Notes under the pieces: model-generated | Seen by the model: only the letters and a program-made list of their open reading frames with translations | What the model was told of the DNA's origin: nothing | The model's database searches: none | Assembly (NCBI RefSeq): GCF_900105045.1 | Contig: NZ_LT629739.1 | Location: forward strand, 2,914,001 to 2,978,000 | Direction of reading: 5' to 3' | DNA: 64,000 bases | Source: Brevibacterium picturae | GTDB taxonomy: Bacteria > Actinomycetota > Actinomycetes > Actinomycetales > Brevibacteriaceae | Part shown: positions 9,269 through 16,864 of the stretch, one piece after another | Position numbering within the stretch: the stretch's first letter is position 1 | Layout of the letters: the number at the start of each line of letters is the position of its first letter | Position numbers and translations under genes: made by a program

Positions 9269-9348
9269 AGCCTCAGCTTAGACGATGGATGATCTGTATG
9301 AGACTGTGAGCGATTCTGCGTCTCACTCCAATGCGGTGAGATTGGCAT

Positions 9349-10146
9349 ATGAACACATTTCACGAACCCACACCAGGCCGTGCTCATTGGGTCTATACCC
9401 ACCCGCGGCGCAATTCGCTCAACCGGCACCTGCTCCGGGCGGGGACCTCAGCACTGACCGAACACTTCGATGTGACGGTCTCCGACCTCTATGCCGAGGG
9501 TTTCGACCCAGCTCTAAGCGACCGTGACTTGGGCAGTCTGTCCACCGTCGACGGCAACGTGTCAGACCTGGCCGGTCAAGCGTATGCACGTGGCGAAGTT
9601 GAGCCCGAGGTGAGACGAGAGCAGGAGAGGCTGGCGGCCTCCGAACTGCTGGTCCTGCAGTTCCCGCTCTGGTGGTACGGGCCTCCTGCGATGCTCAAGG
9701 GGTGGCTTGATCGGGTGCTGCAGACCGGGTTCGCGCAGGGGGAGACCGATGAAGCCTCCGGTCTTCCACGCCGGTACGGCGACGGCCGGCTGCTGGGCAG
9801 GAAGGCACTGATCATTGTCACCGCGGGAGATGATCAGCGCACGCTGGGTCCGCGTGGTGTCAGCGGAGATCTCGAATCACTGCTCTTCCCCTTGACTCAT
9901 GGTGCCCTCTGGTACGTGGGGGTCGAAGCGCTGGACCTCCATGTGGTCTATGAGGCGGACGGCATCGGCGAAGCAGGGCGTGAGCACGAGGGTCGGCGCC
10001 TGGCTGAACGGATCAAGGGACTGTCCGCTGAACGGCCCCGTTCGTACCGGAGGATGCTGGGAGGAGACTACGACCGCGCGACCCGGGCACTGGTCGATAC
10101 GGTCAATCCCGGTCGCACCGACCTGGCTATCCACCTCGGCGACTGA
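9349..10146 (+). CDS. NAD(P)H:quinone oxidoreductase, flavodoxin-like fold
   Basis: Flavoenzyme of 265 residues related to the MdaB/NQO1/YwrO group, which reduces quinones and similar acceptors by two electrons using NAD(P)H. It has the N-terminal segment with paired Arg-His (HPRRNSLNRHLL), the phrase LLVLQFPLWWYGPPAMLKGWLDRVL around residues 100-125, which is highly typical of the family, and the downstream KALIIVTAGDD. The ATG at 9349 lies 80 bases from the divergent AraC regulator, suggesting control by it, perhaps in response to quinones or electrophiles. The C-terminal 60 residues (SYRRMLGGDYD onwards) are somewhat longer than the usual core. Confidence 0.9.
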   Translation: MNTFHEPTPGRAHWVYTHPRRNSLNRHLLRAGTSALTEHFDVTVSDLYAEGFDPALSDRDLGSLSTVDGNVSDLAGQAYARGEVEPEVRREQERLAASELLVLQFPLWWYGPPAMLKGWLDRVLQTGFAQGETDEASGLPRRYGDGRLLGRKALIIVTAGDDQRTLGPRGVSGDLESLLFPLTHGALWYVGVEALDLHVVYEADGIGEAGREHEGRRLAERIKGLSAERPRSYRRMLGGDYDRATRALVDTVNPGRTDLAIHLGD

Positions 10147-10295
10147 AGGGCAATAACGAATCCGTCTCATTGTCCCCATCTGCCGTGCTTTCGGTGCAGA
10201 TCGGCCATATTCTAGCGGTAGTGGATCGCGACGCGGCATCTTTGCCGCGCACGGTCCACGACCACGTTCCCACCCTTTTTCACGACTGGACACCC

Positions 10296-11405
10296 ATGCC
10301 CTTTTCCGCCTTCCTCAACCATGCCATGACGCGCCTTCGTGCAGGCATGGTCTTCGCTCTCATCGCTTTCCTCAGCATCGTTCTCCTGTCCGCATGTGCC
10401 GACGGCGGCGAAGTCGGGGTTACCGAGGACGCATCCTGGAACTCGGAATCGACGCCGACAGCGAAGACGACCGACAAGCCGGCCGCGGCATCCGAAACTC
10501 CTGCTCCGACCGAGGGCAGCGGAAGCTCAGAAGCAGAAGGGACGAAGGCTGAGGAAACCGAGCAGGGCAGAGCCGGCGGTTCGGCTGCCGGCACCGCGCT
10601 GGCACTGCTCGACGAGTTGGAGGTCAAGGGTCGGGCGCCGAAGACCGGGTACGACGCGGACCTCTTCAAATGGCGTTCGGATGCCGACCACAACGGCTGC
10701 GACACCCGCAACGACGTGCTGCGCCGCGACCTGTCCGACATCACCCTCAAGGCGGGCACGAAGGGGTGTGTCGTCATTGCCGGTGGCCTGAAAGATCAGT
10801 ACAAGGGTGAGACCTATACCTTCGACCGGGACCCGAACAACATCGACATCGACCACATCGTGGCCCGCTCAAACGCGTGGCAGACCGGAGCCGCGACGTT
10901 CGACGAGGACACGCTCAAAGAATTCGGCAACGACCCGCTCAACCTGCTGGCCGTGAGTTCGAGCCTCAACCGGCAGAAGGGCGATGGCGACGCCGCGACC
11001 TGGCTGCCGCCGGCCAAGAGCTACCGCTGCGAATACGTCTCCCGGCAGATAGCGATCAAGCACAAGTACGACCTGTGGGTGGTCACGGCAGAGAAGTCCG
11101 CGATGCAGCGAGTGCTGAGCGCCTGTGACGATGAGCCCGCTTTCACCGAGAACGTGACCTGGCCGAAACCCGGCGAGGGTGACGATGTGACAACGGCCGA
11201 GGACACGAAGAGGAAGTCGTCGAACTCGCAGAAGTCGAATTCGACGGGGTCGAGTTCGAAGGAGACACGGACCTCTGGGGGAGGCTCCGTCTATTACGAG
11301 AACTGCACTGCGGCCCGTGACGCGGGGGCCGCTCCCGTTCGCCGAGGTGACGCGGGATATGCGTCGCACCTCGATCGCGATGGTGATGGAGTTGGTTGCG
11401 AGTAG
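10296..11405 (+). CDS. Secreted HNH (DUF1524) nuclease lipoprotein with Excalibur calcium-binding domain
   Basis: Probable extracellular, membrane-anchored nuclease of about 369 residues. The N-terminus is a lipoprotein signal (VFALIAFLSIVLLSAC, lipobox LSAC). A low-complexity Ser/Thr/Ala/Glu linker follows, then the DUF1524 HNH core: FKWRSDADHNGCDTRNDVL, IDIDHIVARSNAWQTGA, and NDPLNLLAVSSSLNRQKGD, with His in DHIV and two Asn as expected for a beta-beta-alpha metal site. The C-terminus is an Excalibur domain (YYENCTAARDAG; HLDRDGDGVGCE). I take the ATG at 10296; an upstream TTG (10170) would bury the signal peptide and ATG 10326 is also possible. TATTCT at about 10209 may be its -10 element. 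A paralogue follows directly. Confidence 0.85.
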   Translation: MPFSAFLNHAMTRLRAGMVFALIAFLSIVLLSACADGGEVGVTEDASWNSESTPTAKTTDKPAAASETPAPTEGSGSSEAEGTKAEETEQGRAGGSAAGTALALLDELEVKGRAPKTGYDADLFKWRSDADHNGCDTRNDVLRRDLSDITLKAGTKGCVVIAGGLKDQYKGETYTFDRDPNNIDIDHIVARSNAWQTGAATFDEDTLKEFGNDPLNLLAVSSSLNRQKGDGDAATWLPPAKSYRCEYVSRQIAIKHKYDLWVVTAEKSAMQRVLSACDDEPAFTENVTWPKPGEGDDVTTAEDTKRKSSNSQKSNSTGSSSKETRTSGGGSVYYENCTAARDAGAAPVRRGDAGYASHLDRDGDGVGCE

Positions 11406-11515
11406 CCGCCTAAACTGTGACATTTCTGACGTTTTCGACCGTCTCATCCGAGGTAGATAACGAAACGGATAATGATTGAGCATTCAACCCACAGGCAGGG
11501 TGGATTGGCCCTAAC

Positions 11516-12754
11516 ATGTCAAGCGTGCCGAATTTCTTGATCTCCGCAGATGCCGTCCGCAGCGTCCGAGCTCGAGTAGTGGCCCTCTTTGCGGTTCTTG
11601 TGCTTTTGCTCTTGTCTGGATGCGGGAGCACCGGAGCGGGCCAGGCGACTGGCGGCGACGTGGACTGGTCCACCGGAGGCGGCGGCAACGCGAATGCCGA
11701 CCCTGTTCCGTCTCGGCCCGCAGTCTCTCCCGAGACGCCTCAATCAGCGCAGCGAGCTCAGCGCTCGGAGGCACCTTCGAGCGTGCCGCCTGCGGCTGCC
11801 AGTCAGGACGAGGCGGCGCCGGCTGCCGAGGGTGCCGACGACAGAGATTCCCCACCGACCAGCGGAGATTCCGCGACGACAGGCGCTGCGATGTCTGAGT
11901 TGAACGGGCTGGACGTCAGGGGCAAAGATTACCGAACCGGTTACGACCCGCAGGAATTCGACTGGCGCTCCGATGCCGACAACAACGGCTGCGATACACC
12001 CAATGACGTTCTCAGGCGCGACCTCGACGAGCTTGTGCTCGAGGCAGGAACGAACGGGTGCACCGTTGCAGCCGGTCGCCTCGACGACAAATACCTTGGC
12101 GACTCCTATGACTTCGAACGCGGCTCCTCCAAGATTGAGATCGACCACATCGTGTCTCGCTCCAATGCCTGGCAGACCGGAGCCGCTGGCCTGACCTATG
12201 ACGAATTGCGAGAATTCTCCAACGATCCACTCAACCTTCTTGCGGTGAGCTCGACCCTCAAACGGCAGAAGAGCGGAGGCGACGCGGCCGCGTGGCTGCC
12301 GCCGAATGAGGACTACCGGTGCGAGTACGTGTCTCGGCAGATCGCAGTCAAACAGAAGTACGGACTCTGGGTGGCTGCGGCGGAGAAAGACGCCATGGAG
12401 GAAGTGCTCGACTTATGCGCCGGCCAGCCCTCCTTCAACAAGGACGTGAATTGGCCGCAACCCGGTGAGGGAGACAGTGTGACGACCGAGTCGGCATCGC
12501 AGGAGTCCTCCGGGGAGCCTTCCGAAGGGCCTTCGGATCCGGCTGAGGAGACGGCGGGTAACCCCGCCGGAGATTCCTCTGCGAAAGACTCCGCAGGGGA
12601 CTCTTCGGCGGCGAAAGGCTCTGAGGCGGGAGACTCCGGCGCGGGAGATTCCCCGACGGGAGAGTCTCCGGCCGCGCCGCCACCGGAGTCGGCTGCGAAC
12701 CCGACCACGCCCGCGACGGAGTCGGCCGGGGACGATCGCCGAGGCGAGCGCTGA
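11516..12754 (+). CDS. Secreted HNH (DUF1524) nuclease lipoprotein, paralogue without Excalibur domain
   Basis: Second copy of the same nuclease type, 412 residues. It has a lipoprotein signal (VVALFAVLVLLLLSGC), a Pro/Ser/Glu linker of about 100 residues, and a core nearly colinear with its neighbour: FDWRSDADNNGCDTPNDVL, IEIDHIVSRSNAWQTGA, NDPLNLLAVSSTLKRQKSG. Four Cys positions match between the copies. The C-terminus differs: in place of the calcium-binding domain it has a long tail of Gly/Asp/Ser/Ala repeats (GDSS, GDSG, GDSP, GESP units), which looks like a cell-wall-spanning or spacer segment. The pair probably arose by tandem duplication. GATAAT at 11468-11473 is a possible -10 element. 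Confidence 0.84.
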   Translation: MSSVPNFLISADAVRSVRARVVALFAVLVLLLLSGCGSTGAGQATGGDVDWSTGGGGNANADPVPSRPAVSPETPQSAQRAQRSEAPSSVPPAAASQDEAAPAAEGADDRDSPPTSGDSATTGAAMSELNGLDVRGKDYRTGYDPQEFDWRSDADNNGCDTPNDVLRRDLDELVLEAGTNGCTVAAGRLDDKYLGDSYDFERGSSKIEIDHIVSRSNAWQTGAAGLTYDELREFSNDPLNLLAVSSTLKRQKSGGDAAAWLPPNEDYRCEYVSRQIAVKQKYGLWVAAAEKDAMEEVLDLCAGQPSFNKDVNWPQPGEGDSVTTESASQESSGEPSEGPSDPAEETAGNPAGDSSAKDSAGDSSAAKGSEAGDSGAGDSPTGESPAAPPPESAANPTTPATESAGDDRRGER

Positions 12755-12780
12755 CCCGACGTCGTCCGACGCTCTTCGTG

Positions 12781-13290
12781 TTACGTGGTTTCGAGCGGGA
12801 AGATGAGCAGGCTTCCTGACGCAGTCGCGACGGTCTTGCCCAGGTTGTCGACGACTTCCCCTTCGGCGAAGGCCACGCGGCGTCCGCCCTTGGTGACACG
12901 GCCCGTGCAGACCAGTGGGCCGCTGTCCTTGGAAACCGGGCGCAGGTAATTGACCTTGATCTCGATCGAGGTGTACCCGGTTCCGGCGGGCAGGGTCGTA
13001 TGCACAGCGCAGCCGAGGGCCGAATCGAGCAGGGTGCAGACGAGCCCACCGTGGACCATGCCGATCGGGTTGTAGTGGGATTCGTCGGGATGGCAATGGA
13101 AAGTGACCGTCCCTTCACCCACCTCGGCGATCTGCATTCCGATATGCGCGCCGATGGGTGCCCCGGGGACCTCGCCGGCGGCCATCTTGCGCAGGAAGTC
13201 GATGCCGTCCATCGTCGGCAGCAGAGACAGGCCCTGCGAGGGATCGGTCCAGGTCACGGTCGTCTCGCGGGTAGTCGAATCGGTGCTCAT
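12781..13290 (-). CDS. PaaI-family hotdog thioesterase
   Basis: Predicted acyl-CoA thioesterase of about 169 residues. The hotdog core carries the PaaI signature HYNPIGMVHGGLVCTLLDSALG, in which the Asn/His-Gly-Gly and Asp positions line the active site. This is followed by YTSIEIKVNYLRPV and a RVAFAEGEVVD strand. I chose the ATG at 13290, which sits one base beyond the stop of the upstream thioesterase gene (13292-13294); an upstream in-frame start at 13347 would lie inside that gene. The two thioesterases are thus tightly coupled in translation. Aromatic or fatty acyl-CoA cleavage is likely; the substrate is not defined. Confidence 0.88.
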   Translation of the reverse strand: MSTDSTTRETTVTWTDPSQGLSLLPTMDGIDFLRKMAAGEVPGAPIGAHIGMQIAEVGEGTVTFHCHPDESHYNPIGMVHGGLVCTLLDSALGCAVHTTLPAGTGYTSIEIKVNYLRPVSKDSGPLVCTGRVTKGGRRVAFAEGEVVDNLGKTVATASGSLLIFPLETT

Positions 13291-13291
13291 G

Positions 13292-13726
13292 TCAGTTGGC
13301 CTCTTTCGGCATCGGAACGTTCTGCAGGCGCAGCTGGCCGCGGGCAAGGACCTTGTCCGTTGACGAATCGGTGATGATGACTTCCCACAGCTGCTGGGTG
13401 CGTCCCTGGTGCAGGGCGGTGCCCTCGACGCTCACGCGGGCACCGGTGGTCGGTCGTAGGAAGTCGGTGGCGTTGTGGATTCCGACGGCGAATTCGCCGC
13501 GCTCGGCCACCGCGTGGCTGGCGCCGATGCTTCCCGTGCTCTCGACCAGGGTGGTGTAGACGCCGCCGTGGACGACGCCCCACGGGGTGTGGTGGTCGGC
13601 GCCCAGATCGGCATGGCCGCGGACGGTTGTGTTCGTGACCTCGTCGATGACGAGACCCGAGGCGGCGACGAAGCGGCTTGCGGCTTCGAGTGAGACGTTC
13701 GGGACGGGCCCTGATGGTGCGTTCAT
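13292..13726 (-). CDS. PaaI-family hotdog thioesterase
   Basis: Predicted acyl-CoA thioesterase of 144 residues, first gene of a two-gene unit. The signature HHTPWGVVHGGVYTTLVESTGS corresponds to the hotdog active-site helix, with Glu where the neighbour has Asp. NATDFLRPTTGARVSVEG forms the following strands. The ATG at 13726 has AAAGGAG a few bases upstream, so the longer open frame to 13957 is not used; that extension overlaps the divergent regulator gene. The HxlR regulator starts 100 bases away in the opposite direction and is the obvious candidate controller of both thioesterase genes. Confidence 0.88.
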   Translation of the reverse strand: MNAPSGPVPNVSLEAASRFVAASGLVIDEVTNTTVRGHADLGADHHTPWGVVHGGVYTTLVESTGSIGASHAVAERGEFAVGIHNATDFLRPTTGARVSVEGTALHQGRTQQLWEVIITDSSTDKVLARGQLRLQNVPMPKEAN

Positions 13727-13826
13727 GAGTTCTCCTTTGAGCTGTCTGAGATCCTGTCTGAGGTAGCTGGCTGAATAATTTGAAGTTAGCCTACAATGAA
13801 GCGACAGGTCAACCGGAGGAGAGGCG

Positions 13827-14339
13827 ATGACGGGGGCGGCGATGGAAGGAGCGCAGGTGGACTGGTTGGAATTCGACACCGCGGAATGTTCGATCCAGAA
13901 GACCCTCGATGTCATCGGGGAGAAGTGGACCATGCTCATTCTCCGCGAGGCGTTCAACGGGGTGCGCAGGTTCGATCAGATCCGCGATCATGTCGGCGTC
14001 TCCGATCCGGTGCTCTCCGACCGACTGCGCAAGCTCGTGGCCGCCGGAGTCCTCGAGTCCAAGCCCTATCGTGAGCCCGGGCAGCGCGTGCGCAAGGAGT
14101 ACCGGCTCACGGACAAGGGTCTCGATCTCTATCCGGTGATGATCTCGCTGCTGAGGTGGGGCGACGAGCACTGCGCCGACAGCGATGGTCCGCCTCTCGA
14201 GGTGCTGCATCGCGACTGTGGCGAGCCGATCCGTGCCGTCGTCGAGTGCGCGGTCGGCCACACCATCTCCTCGCCGCGGGAGGCCGTGACCTCACCGACG
14301 CCTGCGGCGACTATGCGGCCTGCGCCCGTGCGCGGATGA
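13827..14339 (+). CDS. HxlR-family transcriptional regulator
   Basis: Winged helix-turn-helix regulator of 170 residues. The HxlR pattern is clear: CSIQKTLDVIGEKWTMLILREAFNGVRRFDQI, then VSDPVLSDRLRKLVAAGVLESKPY and EYRLTDKGLDLYPVMISLLRWGD. A Cys in the first segment is typical, and in several relatives it senses electrophiles. The ATG at 13827 follows GGAGGAG. The gene is divergent from the thioesterase pair. The spacer holds two copies of CTGTCTGAG, which could be part of a binding site. The 3' end overlaps the convergent LysR gene by 29 bases. Confidence 0.9.
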   Translation: MTGAAMEGAQVDWLEFDTAECSIQKTLDVIGEKWTMLILREAFNGVRRFDQIRDHVGVSDPVLSDRLRKLVAAGVLESKPYREPGQRVRKEYRLTDKGLDLYPVMISLLRWGDEHCADSDGPPLEVLHRDCGEPIRAVVECAVGHTISSPREAVTSPTPAATMRPAPVRG

Positions 14340-15207
14340 GGTCCTCGGCGGTGCGCACGTATGCGTGGTGATGGACCGCTTCCCTCGTCTGCAGGACGAT
14401 TCGGCGCCGAGGTGTCGGATCGATGAGCGGCACCGTCGTCACTCCTGCCGGCAGGTCTCGGACTGCCAGTGGGGGCAGGGCCGAGACGCCGACTCCGGCG
14501 GCGACCATGGCCAGGACGGCATAGTGGTCATCGGAGCCGGCCGCGAAGCGGGGCTCGTAACCGGCAGCATTGCAGGCTCGGGTGACGATGAACCCTGCCG
14601 GCGTATTGCTGATGTCCGCATCGACCCACGCTTCGTCCTTCAGCTCCGACATCGAGACCGCCTCGGCGCTGGCCAGGCGATGATCGGAAGCGAGGACGAG
14701 CAGGTAGTCCTCTTCGGTGAGCACCTGCCGGCGGAATCCCGGGATCGTTGTCGGCGGCAGGGACGGTTGCTCCGAATGGATCTCGAGGTCGTGCGGGCGC
14801 CAGTCCTCGGCATCGGTTGCGGGACTGAGGCTGATTTCGAACTGCACGGTGGGGAATTCGGTGACGACGGAGGAGACGATGGCAGGTATCCACTCCTTCG
14901 CCGCCGAAGAGAAGCAGCCGATCTCGAGCCGGGGGTGGGGGCCTCGACGCAGGTCATCGAGTGTGGCCTCGAGGCGTCGCAGGCTGGAGAAGACCTCACC
15001 GGATTCCTCGGCCAGACGAGCCCCGACGGAAGTCGGCGTGATTCCTCGCCCGCTCCTCTCGTAGAGGGGCAGGCCCACGTCCTTCTGCAGCCTGATGATG
15101 TGCTGGCTGATCGTCGCCGGAGTGTATTGGAGATTGGCCGCGGCCTGCTGGACGGAGCCGCTGGCGACCACGGCCCTCCAGATCGCGAGTCGGTGGGTGT
15201 CGAGCAT
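14311..15207 (-). CDS. LysR-family transcriptional regulator
   Basis: DNA-binding regulator of 298 residues, starting at ATG 15207 (MLDTHRLAIWRAVVASGSV). An N-terminal winged helix (AAANLQYTPATISQHIIRLQKDVGLPLYERSGRGITPT) is followed by a periplasmic-binding-like effector domain (LEIGCFSSAAKEWIPAIV; LLVLASDHRLA; AVLAMVAAGVGVSALPPLAV). A longer open frame to 15318 adds residues unlike the family. It is divergent from the small membrane protein gene at 15290, with 82 bases between the start codons, so it may regulate that gene or itself. The effector is unknown. Confidence 0.9.
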   Translation of the reverse strand: MLDTHRLAIWRAVVASGSVQQAAANLQYTPATISQHIIRLQKDVGLPLYERSGRGITPTSVGARLAEESGEVFSSLRRLEATLDDLRRGPHPRLEIGCFSSAAKEWIPAIVSSVVTEFPTVQFEISLSPATDAEDWRPHDLEIHSEQPSLPPTTIPGFRRQVLTEEDYLLVLASDHRLASAEAVSMSELKDEAWVDADISNTPAGFIVTRACNAAGYEPRFAAGSDDHYAVLAMVAAGVGVSALPPLAVRDLPAGVTTVPLIDPTPRRRIVLQTREAVHHHAYVRTAEDLIRARAQAA

Positions 15208-15289
15208 GCTTCGATTGTAAAGCGTTTGCTGACAGACATGTGAAAACAATTGCTTGTGCTTGATTGAAGCTCGGGGAGACGATAAGGGC

Positions 15290-15529
15290 ATGTGGATCAT
15301 TCCGGTGCTGTTTCTCACCTTCGGCTACGCCCTCGTCCTCTTCGGCATGGGTCGTTTCCTCCAGCCCTCGCACGACCGGCTGCGGCTGAAGCGTCTGGAC
15401 AATCCTGCCGTCGTCCAGACCCTTGCTCGCGGGTGGGCTGGACTGACTTCGGGCGGCAACCTCGAGCGCATCACCGATGAACTCTCGGTTCGCCGGCACG
15501 TGGCGAGCCGGCGCGGCGATCAGTTCTGA
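15290..15529 (+). CDS. Small membrane protein, function unknown
   Basis: A 79-residue protein with one N-terminal hydrophobic segment (WIIPVLFLTFGYALVLFGMG), followed by a basic, soluble tail with RLRLKRLDNPAVVQTLARGW. The ATG at 15290 is preceded by GGGGAG and AAGGG. It ends three bases before the stop of the convergent ChaA gene and is divergent from the LysR gene. I do not recognise the family. Its good ribosome site and tight fit between neighbours support a real gene. Confidence 0.6.
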   Translation: MWIIPVLFLTFGYALVLFGMGRFLQPSHDRLRLKRLDNPAVVQTLARGWAGLTSGGNLERITDELSVRRHVASRRGDQF

Positions 15530-15532
15530 GCC

Positions 15533-16711
15533 TTATGAGAAGAGCGTGATTGCAAAGATCGCGAAGATGACGAGGTGAGCCGCGCCGTGAATCGCCGTGA
15601 CCCTCTTCGCCGCGAAAGCAGTCACCGACAACAGCAGGGTGACCGCGAGCAGCAGCAGGTTCGCCGGGGATTCCGCTAGCACGATCGGCTGATCGGTGAG
15701 CAGGCCGATGAGCAGCACCGTCGGAATCGTCAGCCCCACCGTGGACACCTGCGCCCCGTGGCACAGGTTGCTCACCCGCTGGATCTCTCCCTGCCAGGCC
15801 GCCCGCACCGAGGTGATCGTCTCCGGGAGGAAGACGATGATCGCGATGACGACCCCGGACAGGGCCACAGGAGCGCCGAGGCGGCCCAATCCGTCATCGA
15901 GCAGCGACGCCATATCATGGCTGAGCAGGACGATCGGTGTGACCGTGGCGATGAGCAGGGCGAGGCGCACGATGATCTCGCTGCGGTGCGTGGAGATGAT
16001 CTCGACGATGCTCTGCTTCGGTGGAGTCTCCTCGACAGTCGAAGCAGACCTGCGTGTCACCGCGGCGGGGGTGGTCAGTCGTGGATCCACCTCATGGAAG
16101 TCGGCGGCCTGAGCACCCATCTGGCGAAAGAGGAAGAAGGCGTAGATGCCGATCGTGAGCACGATGATCGGGATCTCCTGCCATGCCTCGTAGCTGCCGT
16201 TCGTGCCGATGAGGGCCGGCAATGCGAAGGCGAGGGCCGCCAGGACGATGATGAGGGACAGGTACGTCGAGACGCCCGTGCGATTATGGGCGAGACTCCC
16301 GTGGCGCAGCCCTGCCACCAGCAGACACAGTCCGATGACGGCATTGAGGATGATCATCGACACGGCCATGACCGAGTCGCGGGCGATCGTCGCGTGCTCG
16401 CCGGGGCCTAAGAGGACGGCGGCGATGAGCACCACCTCGATGAGCACGATCGAGAGCGTGAGGACGAGCGAACCGTAGGGATCGCCGAGGCGGCGGGCCA
16501 GATGCTCGGCCTCGTGCACCACGCCGAAGGCACAGACGAGGATGACACCGACGATGATGATCAGTGCTGTCACCAGGAGTGGAGCGGGAACCGATGGGGC
16601 CAGTAGCGGGCCGGTGAAGAGAAGCGCGGCGAAGGCACCCCAGCCGAGTACCAGGCGAACGATGGCAGACGGAGTGAGAATGCTGCGAATAGCGGCAGTC
16701 ATGACGGGCAT
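15533..16711 (-). CDS. chaA: Calcium/sodium:proton antiporter, ChaA type
   Basis: Inner-membrane cation exchanger of 392 residues with about eleven helices (CaCA superfamily). The two alpha-repeat motifs are visible. The first is HEAEHLARRLGDPYGSLVLTLSIVLIEVVLI around residues 65-95, which includes the GxxxTLxxxxIE-like pattern. The second is FLPETITSVRAAWQGEIQRVSN around 300-320. Acidic residues in both (E in LIEVV; E in LPET) coordinate the transported ion in the family. It exchanges Ca2+, Na+ or K+ for protons and helps survival at high pH or salt. The gene stands alone between a small unknown gene and an intergenic gap. Confidence 0.9.
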   Translation of the reverse strand: MPVMTAAIRSILTPSAIVRLVLGWGAFAALLFTGPLLAPSVPAPLLVTALIIIVGVILVCAFGVVHEAEHLARRLGDPYGSLVLTLSIVLIEVVLIAAVLLGPGEHATIARDSVMAVSMIILNAVIGLCLLVAGLRHGSLAHNRTGVSTYLSLIIVLAALAFALPALIGTNGSYEAWQEIPIIVLTIGIYAFFLFRQMGAQAADFHEVDPRLTTPAAVTRRSASTVEETPPKQSIVEIISTHRSEIIVRLALLIATVTPIVLLSHDMASLLDDGLGRLGAPVALSGVVIAIIVFLPETITSVRAAWQGEIQRVSNLCHGAQVSTVGLTIPTVLLIGLLTDQPIVLAESPANLLLLAVTLLLSVTAFAAKRVTAIHGAAHLVIFAIFAITLFS

Positions 16712-16864
16712 TCCTGTTCTACGAGGCCGTCCTCATCGTGACTGATTGCGTTCGGGTCGTCCCGACCGTTTCTTGCTGATGTTACTCATCCTCAGGATAT
16801 CGAGACCGCTGCACGAGGGGCAAACACGTCGGCTTTCCGTCGGCTCGGAGCCCTCACCCCATCA

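Noticed and set aside
13727..13957. 76-residue extension of the second thioesterase
   Set aside because: It overlaps the divergent HxlR gene and has no hotdog features; ATG 13726 has an AAAGGAG ribosome site.
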